Shown piece after piece: positions 13,045 to 24,856 of a stretch of 64,000 nucleotides of DNA. The stretch is from Dasypus novemcinctus (Eukaryota > Chordata > Mammalia > Cingulata > Dasypodidae). Numbering within the stretch: the stretch's first letter is position 1; the number at the start of each line of letters is the position of its first letter. Position numbers and translations under genes: made by a program. Where the stretch lies: the NCBI RefSeq assembly GCF_030445035.2, contig NC_080673.1:162746216-162810215 (forward strand), read 5' to 3'. Below the pieces are notes generated by a model. That model was not told the origin of the DNA, ran no database searches, and was given only the letters and a program-made list of their open reading frames with translations.

Positions 13045-13560
13045 TTGCTTTTTTTTATTGTTGCTTTTTTAAAAAATTAAATAATTAACTTTAAAGAAAC
13101 TTTAGTTTACATAAACGTTATATTAAAAATATAAAGGATTCCTATATGCTCCACTCCCTCCCCCTCCCACACTTTCCCACATTAACAACATCTTTCATTA
13201 TTGTGGTACATTTGTTAAAATTGGTGAACACATATTAAAGCATTGTCACTAATTGTGTATTATAATTTACATTCTGGCCTGTGCAATTTTGTAAGTTATG
13301 ACAAAATATATAATGGCCTCTATCCATCATTGCAATGTCATGTAGGACAATTTCAATGTCCTGAAAATGCCCCATATTATACCTACTCTTTTGCTTTCCC
13401 TCCCCTCTGAGCCTCTGGTGGCCTCTGTGTTTATATCAGTGATACAAGTTCTTCTATTGCTAGAATAACATAAGTCTACTTTAGTAAGTTTACTGTAATA
13501 GTAGAATAATAGTAAGTCTACTTTAGTCCATCATTCATTCCCCAATCCTGAGGATTTTGA
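13045..13560 (-). mobile_element. 3'-end fragment of a LINE-type retrotransposon
   Basis: Reverse-complement partner of 285-790, diverged but collinear over about 500 bp. The T-rich left edge (13049-13075) corresponds to the A-tail on the minus strand. The intervening 13561-14124 holds nothing I can identify. Confidence 0.5.
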
Positions 13561-14124
13561 GAGAGTGAAAATCCTCTAGTTGAGAAGGGACTTAAATTCC
13601 ATGGGGCAGATGGATGAAACTATCTTGCTTGCAGTTGCAGACTCTCTGTGTTCCTTGGGATGGTCATTGTCAATCATCATCACCTTGTTAGTAGTCTTGG
13701 GTGGGGCCAATGAACTGGAAGATTAGGTGTTGCAACTCTGCTGAGAGTCAGGATCCACAGGCACATGGACAAATCAAAGATTTAAGTCTCTTGAACATAT
13801 ATACCTATCAAGTATAATACTAATTATAGGGTCAAATAGAAGGTGCAGAAGAGCCACGTATAGGGAAACCACAAATGTGTCCAATTCTGTCACACTGGAA
13901 AGCATAAATTCCATAATAAGGCTCACTGCAGGTTGCCAAACTCCTGAACTGTCTGCCCTACCTATTGTGTCTGGATGTCTCTAGAGCCTGTAGGAGCCCT
14001 GCTATTTGAGACAGTATTTACTGTTGACAGTCAATGAGATCCTGCTGAGAGTTGCATGAACATAACCACTGGATTGACCTCCCTACTCACTTCGAAATCT
14101 CTTAGCCATAAAAACTCATTTGTT

Positions 14125-14545
14125 GGGAAGCGGATGTGGCTCAACTGATAGAGCATCTGCCTATCATATAGGAGGCCCAGGGTTCAAACCCAGAGTCTCC
14201 TGGCCTGTGTGGTGAGCTGGCCCACGTGCAGTGCTCCTACGTGCAAGGAGTGCCGTACCATGCAGGGGCACCCCCCACATAGGGGAGGCCCATGAACAAG
14301 CAGTGTGCCCTGTGAGGAGAGCTACCCTGCATGAAAAAAGCGCAGCCCACCTAGAAGTGGCACGGCACACATGGAGAGCTAACACAGCAAGATGACACAA
14401 CAAAAAGAGACACAGATTCCGGGTGCCACTGAGAATACAGGTGGACACAGAAGAGCACACAGAAAATGGACAGAAGAGAGCAGACAGTGGGACAGGGGGG
14501 AGGAAGGGGAGAGAAATACAAAACAAAACCAAAAAAACCACAACT
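14125..14545 (+). mobile_element. Armadillo-type tRNA-derived SINE, full length
   Basis: Starts gggaagcggatgtggctc. It has an RNA polymerase III A-box-like segment (tggctcaactgatagagc) and a B box (gggttcaaacc) about 40 bp later, a GC-rich body of about 350 bp and an A-rich tail at about 14515-14545. The long non-tRNA body is typical of the dasypodid SINE family. The long antisense open frames through it are accidental. Confidence 0.9.
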
Positions 14546-16639
14546 CTTTCATTTTTTGATCGTATCTCCCTATAGTCACCTTTACTTTTGATCACAAATG
14601 TTTTGATGGAAACTATAAGCTACAATACAATATTATAAATTGATTATAAGCCATGACAATCTTCTTTACTTTCATAACATTTTAAAACTTTAATTATATT
14701 AATGTTAGCATCAAATCTTTGAGGTAATAGCTGTGATAATTGTACAATAGAATAAAAGAGGAAATGCTTTTTAGAAGCTGGAAATGCCTAGGGGGTACAA
14801 ACTCATAAAAGATCTACTCTATTTCACCCATTCTTATTTTCTCTTTTACCTTTTTTCTCCCTTATTCAAATTATGACCCACGTTTAGAAGAAATAATACT
14901 AATAATTCATTTTGAATTAGGCAGAAGTCACATCAATTTCTTATTTGAGGACTTTGGAATGGCATATGTATTTCAAGAGCCTGAGCATTTAAATTGATTC
15001 TGCAATGTAATTTCTGAAAAATCACAAATGAAGAAAATGGTTTCTCTGTGTGTGTGCAGTTGTTTTCCAGCCCATGTCCATTGCTTTAATGAGATGAAAC
15101 ATGAAAAATTGGCATCTGTAGACCAATCATAAAAAAAGAATGGCCCTTTTCCACTGTATATGTCCTAAGAGTCTTTGGTAGGCATTTTTTGTCTTGTATC
15201 CCATCTTATGATAATATAGGGAGATAGAGCTTTCCTGATCACTTTTATCACAGGGATAATAGAGAGATATTAATACATAATCACAAATCAGATTGACTAA
15301 AAATTCCCACTACAAACATTAATATTAAAGTCCTCAGAAAATAAACCTTCTTCCTATAAATTCATTAATTTGTTTCTGATATAAAAACCAGTATTTGCTA
15401 CTTGTGTTGTCAGGAGTCTGTCCTCTGTATGAACTCTCTAAATCAGGTTTGCAGATATGAAAATTGAAGCCCAACTTGGGATGATAATTTCCCTTGGTGA
15501 CATCTCAATCTTCTTAGTCCATTAACTGCAACATCTGGAAGGAGTGTGTAGATAATACTTCTATTCATCACTAAAGAAAAATGCTAATAGAAATATAAAG
15601 TATCAGGAAGCTAGGGAATTCAGGTAATGAACTAGAAGACAGCAAGAAAATGTAGATCCTTTTAACTCAACTGAATTCAGATGCTTATTTTCAATTGTTT
15701 CAATGTATCCTTGAGAAATTCTCAAGAGATTGCTACTTGGTAAAAACAGATTGTTTAAGCATTGGTTGTTGACCTGGAATAATTTTGTGGTCTCAAATCA
15801 TTAAGAGCTACCAAAAAAATTACTATTTTTGCAGCTGCAGAAAAAAACATACACGTGAATGTGCATGAGACACCTTCTTGGGGCTCCTGGAACCAAGTAC
15901 TGTGATATGTGGTTGAGGGTTAAAGTCCAGAGTAATGCAGAGTCCTAGGAAAACAGGTTACATGTAACAAATAAATTTACACCAGATTTAAAACTGCCAT
16001 TCAATTTAAGCCCTATCCCCTGTATGTCTGCTTCCTCTGAACATTTCCCTTACTGTGATTTGGAGCTGAAGGAGGATTTTTGCCCAGTTTTGTGTCTTTC
16101 TTCTTAATACCCACCCTGCCTTTATTAAGGTTCTGTACTTAGTGAGAATTATTCTTTTGGGATTGAACCTTTTCCATAATTTTAGAAAGTAAATACTATA
16201 AAATATAATCGAATTAATGACAGAATGATGCATGTCAAAGAACAATGTGTAGCATCTGAGGATGTGTGACAATTCCTGGCATCTCTGTACCAGAAATGCC
16301 TTTTGGCCACAGGCACTACTGTCTCCTGAAGATCTCCTAACAAGTGTTGCTTTTTACCCCAGAAAATACATGAATGAGAACCTTCTGCTTTCCTCTGCGC
16401 AGATATTTCCCTGTCAGTTGTGGGTGAAAGTGGGGGGGAAACACGTCAATCTATTAATAGATTTGATGAAAACATGATTCAAGTAACTTTGTTGCTAGGA
16501 CTATTTACAATTTATAGTCGCCATTTATTGGGTTACTTTTCTAGTTTTCAAATTAACAGAAGATGTTTATTGAAGAATATTCATATTGTGGAAAATTGAA
16601 AAAAGCACTACTCTGAATGGTCAAGGACCTGGTTGATAT
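14546..16639. other. Unique non-coding DNA
   Basis: AT-rich, no recognisable gene or repeat. Confidence 0.35.
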
Positions 16640-16850
16640 CCCATGTAGCCCTGTGACATTCCATTGTGATTTGATTTTAGCCCTAAGATAATTGAAAGAT
16701 CAGTAAACCTCTTGAACCTTCATTTCCTTACCTGTAAAATGGGAATAATAACTTCTACTTCACTGTTGTCAGAGAAAATGTGATGTCCCATGTGACTATG
16801 CTGTATATGGTATTGCTCAGTAATATTAATCATTAGCTATTATACTAAGT
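16640..16850 (+). mobile_element. MIR SINE remnant
   Basis: Contains the MIR-typical order 'cctcttgaaccttcatttcc', 'ttacctgtaaaatgggaata', then a run ending '...gctcagtaatattaatca'. Diverged, as expected for this ancient family. Confidence 0.7.
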
Positions 16851-19800
16851 AACCTCTGGCACAAGTTCAGAAAAAAAATTAACTAGTAGCCAGGTATCTC
16901 AAACTGAGTTTATTCTTTGTTCTAAAGAAAGTAAAGTACAGATTTTTTCCACTTCTAAAAGATTTACATGGGGCTACAAGATGTGCCATTTCACAAAGAG
17001 AATAAAAGCTTAGAAGAATTAATACACAGTGTAAAATAGCCTTTGATGTAAATTATATCATGCTCATGCCTTAAAGTGATATGCTAATTGTCATTAAATA
17101 TTGCCCAAGGCTGAGTTTCTTAAAAAAAAGAGCTTAAAATCCATCTCCCAATGATTGAAAAAATGAAAGCATATAGGAAAAGTGTATCAAATGTATTTGT
17201 TTCATAAATAATTATTTTTGGATTTATATTGTGATTTAGGAAAATATGCATATAGTTATGGTTTACCTAGGGAGAAAATACAGTAAAATATTTCATATTT
17301 CTATTTTTCAAAGTTACAAAAATAGTTGGAGAACATTATAGTCATATACCACCAATTTTCAGAATATTAGCATTGAAGTGAAAATATTCTGATCTTATTA
17401 AAATATTACAATTTTAAGACCAAATCTCTTATATGAAAATTCTTTTTTTTTTTTTTTACCATCCATTCATTCCACATGAGTATTTATTGGGTGCCTGAAC
17501 TTTTTACTATACATAAAAAATGAGTTTCCAAGTTTACAGTTGTTATGAATGTATACTCCAAATTATCTTCCTACTGAAAACAGAATTTCAGGCTTGGCAG
17601 AAATAGAGTCTAGACAGGGAGGATATTTAAGTGGCAGCATGACATGAGGCCCTGCATGATGTGGTCCTGTCCAACTTTCCAACTTTATCTTGGGCCACTT
17701 TACCCTTGTCCTCAGATATAGCATCTCTTCAATATAGCACTATTTCTCTATTGAAATCTTATTATAACTCCCTAGTTATCTACACAGTCACTCCTTCCTT
17801 CCCCAAGACCTTTATATGGTCTTTTAATGAGCATTTTATGGCTGACTTTCTGCATTTATGAGAATTCTTATATCATGAATTCCACCTGCCCTACATACCC
17901 ATCATAATTCAAAATCCCAGGTTCCCTTGCAACTAGCCTGCAGAGAGATAACCAGACAGGTTCCGCTGATCAGATGTATTCACAATAACCTTCTCAAAGC
18001 TCTGAGAGGCTTTTTACTGTTTTACTGAAGGCAAAAGAGGTCTCTTGCCTTTGGTAACAAGAGTGGCAGTGGTGGTAGTTTTCCACTGTTTGAAAACTCA
18101 AGTTCTTTATAACAAAGTGACTTGATGGGCATCAGAAATTATTTAATCTTGCCCTGGTAGGCTGGAAGTAACACCAGCAGTTGTTTCCTCATCAGGGTAG
18201 TTCTATTGTATGGATTTAAATTTTAGAAAGCTCCTGGAAGTTTTGCCTCAGAGCCTACTATTCCAATCCTCTTAACAATGTTGTAAGCTACCTGATAAAC
18301 TTATCGTATTTTCTGATAACTAGAGAGAGTCAGCCTCTGTTGTTTTCAAATCAAAATACTGACCTTTAAACATTTGTAAAATAGCCGGATATTTTTTTAA
18401 GTCTCCTTTTGCTGTTATCTCTCTGAGAATGCTGTTTCCTTCCTTCTTAGCACTTGTGGCAAATTCTAATTATTTTATTTATTGACTTGAAATATATATC
18501 TCTCCAAAGGAACTGCAAAGATGGTATAGCTCTTGACATTCAATAATCACTCAAAAAATGTTTTTGAGGCAAAATGTGAAGTATGTAAAAGTTTCAGTTT
18601 CTTCATCTTCTCAGCTTCTATTTTTTTACTCAATTAATGAATCAATTAATGAAAGAACCCTATCTCTTTTTTGGACTTATCTGGATTTCCTCTAACTAAA
18701 CAAAGCCTGAGGCAAAGGCTTTAAGTCTTTACTTAATCAAGGAGTATGATCCCAGGGAGCAAAAATGAGGGAGGTGGAGAGTTAAGTAAGTCTAGAGGGA
18801 GAATCAATGTGAGGTTGTGCTATTGAGCCAACGTCATTTAATGTGGCATCGTTTAATGAGAAGCCATATACAGGTATCTCAGGACAGCTCACTGGGTAGT
18901 CAAAGAGGTGAGAGTTTATCCACTAAGTCCTTTCTCCCTGTAGACAAATAAGCACTTTATAGAGGGTTAAATTCACCTCCCATCTGGGCTTCTCCGTGGG
19001 CATTGGGAAGAGGCTATGACATCCCAAGACCTGTCAACGCGGACCACCCAGGCAGGAGACGAGGGGAATATAGCACAGCTCAGGACAAAAGTATGCTTAG
19101 GCTACGCCTGAATGAAGGGATCATAGCTCACAAAGTGTTCCCAGTTACCATGGCAGCTCAAATGAGGGTGAGGTAAAGCTGGACGTGCTAATACACTTCG
19201 TGTTTCTCAAAGTGTAAATTGGGGAAATGGTCGGATTGAAACTTTGCTCTGAGCGTGTGAGCAGAATATTCATTATGCTTCAATGTGTGCTTTTTGTGAG
19301 AATTGACTCCCCAGCCAAATGGCCACAGAAATGACTTGTGGCAATTTGTCCAATAGAAAAAGACCCCAGTAACCTTTGATTAGTTCAGGAGTGAGCACCT
19401 GATTGTCTAAGCTTGAGCAATCAGAATCCTTTTCTTACTGATTTGAAATTGGCAGTGGTGGAGAAAGGATTCTGTCTACTCCTAAGCCACACACTTGTAA
19501 CATTTAAAATATAACCTTTTAGCTAAATCATGCTTATTAAATAAAATATAGACGAGAGCATATTTTCCTGCCAGTTAAAATTACAGGCAGTTGAGTGGGA
19601 GTGACTGTGACTATATAAGTGGGAAAAAATACAGTGTGATCAAATAATATATAGTAACATTCCATTAAGTTATTATTCTTGTCCCTTTCTTCCTTGGAGA
19701 CTTAAAGCTTCAGGGCTTAAATGGTTTTTATGTCCTCTTTCTTATTCTCTTTCCTTCAGTACTTAATTTGTCTTTAGAGTTGTTCTCCTCCTAAGTGCTC

Positions 19801-20687
19801 ATCTTTTCATTCAGTATCATTCATATTATGCAGTACATTTTTGTTGATCTGGGCCAAGGCTTACAGAATGCTTTCACCAACCTTCTTGCTGGTAATTAAT
19901 ATTGCTGGTACTTGAGTATTTTCTCTTATGGATGAGGGTGTATTATGGTATTTAAGGGGCACAGGAAAAGCATGCATAGAGCTATCATTTCACCAGGTTC
20001 ACAGGTTTCCTATATTCACAAACTTTTCCTTAAACCGTGCATGCTAAATAAAATTTGTGGATAGTGATACTTTTGTCCTCCAAATCTAAAATCGTATGCA
20101 GTATAGTGGAAGTACCTATGACTATAGAAGTTAAAAAATAAAGTGTAAGCAACAAGCAATATAGTAGCAATCCATTAAGTTGATATTCTTTCAGTTTTTG
20201 TTTTATAATTTTTTATTTTACTTCCACTATTGACTGCTAAATCCATAGATGAGGCAGATTGTTAAGGCACGATAGTATTTTCCTGCATTAATTTCTTCCT
20301 TGCTGTAGGAGTATGAAAAAGTATCCACCCTGGGTTCAGAAATATGTAATCTTACTTTCTGCACTGTAAATTATCCCATTATGCTTTCAAACTGAATTTA
20401 TTAAGCTAGAGTTCAACTATTCAAATCAGTTTTAGAGAATATAGTTCAACATCCTTGAAACTTTCCTAAAGAGGTCTCTAAGTGCTTGCAAAGATTCCTT
20501 CTCTGGTAGAATAGAAAATATGCATTATAATGAAGGTAATAATTATACCTACTGATTCCAAGCTATTTTAGGGTAATACTTGTTTTAAGGAAGATAACCA
20601 CAGAATAAAAACAATGCTTTTTATGCCAGGCAGAATAAAAATTCTACATAAGACTTGCAGATTAAATGCATGATTTTGGAGTCAGAT
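16851..20687. other. Unique non-coding DNA
   Basis: No exon-like signal or recognised repeat. A T-run sits at about 17442-17457. The stretch at 18700-19200 is more GC-rich than its surroundings and could be a decayed LTR, but I cannot support that. Confidence 0.3.
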
Positions 20688-21123
20688 TGTTGTGGTTTGG
20701 AGCTCTATATACCCCAGAAAAAAACATGTTTTTAAACTTAATCCATTCCTGTGGATGTAAACCCATGGTAAGCAGAGCGTTAAGGTGTGGCCTACCTCAG
20801 TCAGGATAGGTCTTAATCCTATTACTGGAGTCCTATAAAAGTGGAATGATAATCAGACAGAGAGAAAGCCACAGGAAGCAAGAAGCTGAAATTTGAAGTA
20901 ACCTGGAAGATGAGGGAGAGGCCAGGAGAGGTTGCCATGTGACTTGCCTTGTGACAAGCTGGTCAGCTGCCAGACCCAGAATGCCAGTCTTCTAGGAGAA
21001 AGCATAGCCTTAATGATGACCTGATTTGAACTTTTCCTAATCTCCAAACCATGATCAAATAAGTTCCCATTGTGTAAACCCACAAATTACATAGTATTTG
21101 CATGAGAAGCCAAGGAAGTTTGT
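20688..21123 (+). mobile_element. MaLR-like LTR, left part (interrupted by an ERV)
   Basis: Starts tgttgtggtttggagct, has a poly-A-type end region (gttcccattgtgtaaaccc) and the closing text 'tttgcatgagaagccaagga'. It resembles ERVL-MaLR LTRs, and other copies in this window share the layout. The last dozen bases are missing here and appear as gacactaaaaca at 33294-33305, beyond the inserted retrovirus. AGAT lies on the outer side of both halves, which fits a short target duplication. Confidence 0.7.
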
Positions 21124-21312
21124 TGTGGGAAACTGGCTTACCTGTTCCCTATTTGTTTCACTTGTCCCCAATTATTATAAATATTGCCATACTGATGAGG
21201 AACAGGTTGGTTCCATCCTTGGTTTCTCTCTCGTGTTTCTCTTTGTCCATTATTTCTTTAAGTTCTGCATTACCTTCCCTTCGAGCAAACCTATTGTGAG
21301 CTGATTGCAGCA
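21124..21312 (+). repeat. 5' LTR of the outer ERV, with internal deletion
   Basis: 189 bp, begins tgtgggaaactggc and ends near gattgcagca. It matches the right LTR at 33034-33293 but lacks about 70 bp after 'gatgaggaaca', a segment that in the right LTR includes the poly-A signal aataaa. Confidence 0.8.
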
Positions 21313-21314
21313 AC

Positions 21315-21332
21315 TGGCGCCCAACATGGGGC
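21315..21332 (+). other. Primer-binding site (tRNA-Lys type)
   Basis: tggcgcccaacatggggc lies 2 bases after the LTR end. It differs at one base from the primer-binding site of the inner provirus. A lysine-tRNA primer is typical of class II (betaretrovirus-like) elements. Confidence 0.85.
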
Positions 21333-21399
21333 ACAAAGGGAAGAAGGCTTGCAGCAGCAGGCACCAAAAAGGGACTTGAAGGGAAGAAAGATCGCCTCG

Positions 21400-21649
21400 A
21401 GCAAAACTAAAGTTGTTGTGACAGTGCAGAGCCCCAAGTGGTTTGGAAAGCCTCCAAAGTCCTGGAAGGTTTGCTTGTATTTCCCCAGGAGATGGAGAGC
21501 ACCCTGTGTGGGTACCAGCTCATTGGATAAAGCCATACCATGAACACCAAGAGATGATGAAAGTTCCTGTGGAACCCAGAACCTCTGGTCATGCAGATGG
21601 AGAGATGGACACTGGAAATTGCATGGCTGAGTCTCATTCAGGAGACTAG
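21400..21649 (+). pseudogene. Integrase C-terminal remnant of the outer ERV
   Basis: The frame running 21443-21649 contains FACISPGDGEHPVWVPAHW, which has the layout of the C-terminal domain of betaretroviral integrase (an 'x-VWVP-x-x-x-IK' element). It comes directly after the leader, so about 6 kb of gag-pro-pol has been deleted. Further frames downstream are scattered with stops. Confidence rests on this single motif. Confidence 0.5.
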
Positions 21650-23888
21650 AATGGCTTCACATCAAAGTATCTAAACTACAGAGCTTGTTCAAGTATGGCA
21701 TCATAAAGCAAGTATGGCTTAGGGACAGAAAGAGATTAAGAAAGCAATTGAGAGCAGGAAAACTGGAAAAGAAATGTTGAATTATAAAAGGAAGCAATAA
21801 AGAAATTCTAGATTAATAGATTTGGAACTGCTTTTGTGTTTGTCTGTTCAATGTCAGTGTGTATGTTGTAATTGCTTCAGTGTATGTTGTAACTGTTTTT
21901 GTGATTGTTCATTGTCAGTGTATATTCTGATAACTCCAGATGGTGATTTAATTTGATTAAAAAAAAAACTGAAAGAGCTCTATAAAAATGGCCAAAAATT
22001 AAATAAGCATTTATTATCTAAGTTTAAAATGTTAATGAGATCTCTATAATAATGAAAAGTGTAAGTCTTGATTAATAGAATTACCATGTCTCTTCATAAA
22101 AAATAGTTCTTGCTTAAATTGAAAGGAATAATTTATTTTTCTTCATAAAATAAAATGAAAGATATAAAAGTGAATATTGAAAAAAGTAAAAAGTTTATGG
22201 GAATGCTAACTGAAATGTTATAATGTGTATTTTGTCCTAATATAAAATGGAATGTAAAAGTTAAGTGAATATTGAAAAAGGTAAAAGGTTTGTGGGAATG
22301 CAAACTGAAATTTAAGGTGTATTTTGACGTAAAATAAAATGGTTAGTTTTATAAAATTGGAAAATGGAGATAAGCGGGATAGAACTAGTATGCATATAGC
22401 AAGTTGTAAAAGTATTGTGATAGTATTCAGTGAGTTAATGTGTTTTATAAAAGTAAAACGAACCTGAATGTATACAAAAAGTACAAAAACTGTGTGAAAA
22501 CATCAGCAATGGACTTTTGCAGTTCTTCCTCAAGGCTTTCTGCCCTGGCCTGATGGCAATGAATCTGGCTGCACAGAAGAAACCTGTGGCAGTGACTCTG
22601 CTAAAAAATATTGGAGACAATGGTATTTTAAGGGCCTGGAACAGACAAACAATTGGGACAAGCTCTAAGGTCCCTGCTACTCTATCAAATTCTTAACTGT
22701 TGTTTGGTTGGGTAAGACAAAACTATACCATCTACTGTATTTGATAAAGTACAATGTTTTCTCACGTTAATAGAATTGGTAATATTGTTGGAGCACTAAA
22801 AATCTTTTATCCCTCACTAGGATGTGTTGATTAGGAAAGGTCCTTCATGGGAGTAGGAGGACCTCCAGCAGGATGCTTTAAAAAACTAGAAAAGAGGGGA
22901 AGGTGGGTATTGACTTAGCCTGTGAATTGGCTGTGGCCAGCACCATATTGGCTTTGGGTGGGGTTTGTGGCAAAGGCAATATTCTAACTGAGTACTCCTT
23001 GGGTTTTAGTCACAAATGTGGGAAAAGGCCAAAAGTGCAATATAAAAAAAGCAATTGTGTACAGCATAGCAAGTCCTGCTGAAAGTGCAAGATCTAACCC
23101 ACTAGTATCTGAAGACTGCTGTCCCTATCCAGAAGTGGATTGCAAATACTAAAAGCAAGACAGAAACAATGGACAGTTGTGAATTGCCCACTATGGGGGA
23201 GAGATCTGTAGAAGAACATCTGGGATGCCTGCCAGCAATGACAGGTAAATGACTGTCATATCCCTGCCCACTCCTCTAACATCCCTCTCATAACTGTTGA
23301 GGCAGATGTCTCATGAAGATCCAGAGCTATACAACTGACACCTGAGAATGAAGCAGAGTGGCCCCACTGGAAAAGTGAACATCATGAATACCAGCCCTTG
23401 TGGTGCCTAGCGCAGCAGTTCCCGCTACCTGCTATTCACCAACAGCTTGTGGCCTTACTGCTCACTTCAATGACTGTGACATCAGCACCCTCCTGCTCTT
23501 GGAAGGGGCAAGATATGCTTTCACTACTACAGACACAGCAACTGGACTCTTACAACGGGTCAGCTATTATTTTCTGTCTGGAAAAGGAGTCCTCACAGTG
23601 ATGGACTAAGTCTAAATTCAGCAATGAGTTGTGGCCCCAGGTCCAGTGAAGATGCTAAGAGCAGGACCAAGGAAGGCATTGAAATTATGTGATAAACTTC
23701 CAGCTGACCCACAGGCCAAAATGGGGAAGTAACAATAAGTCATCATTGCCTATGTCTCAAACTATACAAATTGGGGGAAATGAGGTCATTTTTGATCAAG
23801 TACTGGCGTATATAGCCTTGCTGGCAGGAAATCTTAAACCCAAAAGAAATAAATCATCGCTAGTTGGAAATTTGTATAATCTGCTGTA
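21650..23888 (+). pseudogene. Decayed internal region of the outer ERV
   Basis: No intact frame. A near-duplicate of about 75-80 bp occurs at 22171-22250 and 22267-22343. Around 23400-23610 one frame reads GARYAFTTTDTATGLLQ, which looks like the first-aspartate region of a retroviral integrase, and a frame near 23195-23250 encodes a possible CxxC. If real, this order (integrase-like text after the integrase C-terminus) would mean a second element is mixed in. I cannot identify an env surface domain here. Confidence 0.35.
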
Positions 23889-23894
23889 GTTACG
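23889..23894. repeat. Target-site duplication of the inner provirus (left)
   Basis: gttacg, paired with gttatg at 32765-32770. Six bases fit a betaretroviral integrase. The one difference is C to T in a CpG. Confidence 0.8.
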
Positions 23895-24352
23895 TGCCCC
23901 AATCCGCCAGCAGGTTGAGGCAACATGTGGACCTGAAACAAAGCAAATAACGCAGAGACAGGGACAAGAGACATGAAGAATGGAGACAAGACAGGATTCT
24001 GATCAAGTCTCGTTTATTGAGGGTCAATCAGGGTTATATATAGCCAGGAATGGAGGAGGTGGTACACACTGATGACAGCGCATGTGTCGGTACATGATTG
24101 GGTAACTAGGTTTTCGATTTTCGTGCCACACGCATGCGCAGATGGTTGTTTGGCAACATCCGCGGAAAGACTTTCGCACGCTTTAGGGAGTGCCCAATCG
24201 GGGCCCGGGGGAGTGGCATGAGGATGGAGAAATAGAAACTTAACTACTTCAGCAAGGGTGGGGAAATAGAAACTTAACTGGGTTAGTATCTGAGATGGAG
24301 TTCGATAACAAAATGGCCGATAAAATACCAGTGCCAGAGGCAGCTTCCCACA
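23895..24352 (-). repeat. 3' LTR of the inner provirus
   Basis: 458 bp, TG...CA ends. On the minus strand it carries a TATA box (24034-24042) and a poly-A signal AATAAA (tttatt at 24013-24018) only about 20 bp later, so R is very short, as in type D retroviruses. It differs from the 5' LTR at about 31 positions plus a 4-bp indel by my hand alignment. Confidence 0.9.
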
Positions 24353-24372
24353 GGTCCCCCTTTTCTTTAATA
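24353..24372 (-). other. Polypurine tract
   Basis: On the minus strand an A/G-rich run (AAAGAAAAGGGGGACC) ends directly at the 3' LTR. It primes plus-strand DNA synthesis in retroviruses. Confidence 0.85.
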
Positions 24373-24603
24373 TTTTTAGCAGAAAAGGAAGACTGATGAG
24401 ACGGCCCATTCTGGGGGGACTGTGCCTGTCTTAGGTCAGGGCTGGCAAAAAGACGACCGCATTAAACCTTACCCATCATTGAGAATCGTGGCAGCGAAAG
24501 GCCACGTCTCTGTCTTAGGTGGTTGCTATCGTGAGAATGCCTTGCCCAGTTGCCCGTCATTGACTAACCAGTCCAGCGCCTCAGAAGATACTGACGAGAT
24601 ATT

Positions 24604-24848
24604 CATGGTCTGGGATCAGGCCTACCGGCTGGATCCATTTGCAAGTAGTGGTTAGACCCCTCGTCGTGGTTGGCCATGTCCAGTCTATGATAATGGACCT
24701 GGATGGGCTGCATTTTTATGGCATTCAGTTGTTGCTTTAAAAAGGCCATAATCTTGTTAAAGAGAATAGGTCCTAGCGATAGAGGTATTAGTAAACCAAG
24801 CAGGGGTCCCAAGAGGGGGAACAGCAGGGCTGGAGAGAAGTATAAACA
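24604..24848 (-). pseudogene. Second env-like membrane anchor and cytoplasmic tail
   Basis: Directly after the env stop, in a different frame, the minus strand encodes a long hydrophobic stretch (around 24840-24765, including LLGLLIPLSLGP) followed by FNKIMAFLKQQLNAIKM and a tail with HYHRLDM. This hydrophobic-then-amphipathic layout parallels the end of the intact env just upstream (APCLLKFLQKLMEAI...), but the two are different sequences. It has no start codon of its own (the open run begins without ATG). I read it as the 3' relic of an earlier gamma-type env, left when the present env was acquired. An unrelated hydrophobic frame is the alternative. Confidence 0.55.
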
Positions 24849-24856
24849 TGCTATTT

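Noticed and set aside
14125-14200. Possible tRNA gene (A and B boxes)
   Set aside because: It is the tRNA-derived head of the SINE and continues into the SINE body. The cloverleaf is not intact.
14164-14595. 143-codon minus-strand open frame with cysteine-rich peptide
   Set aside because: It is the antisense of the SINE at 14125-14545. Similar frames appear in every full SINE copy.
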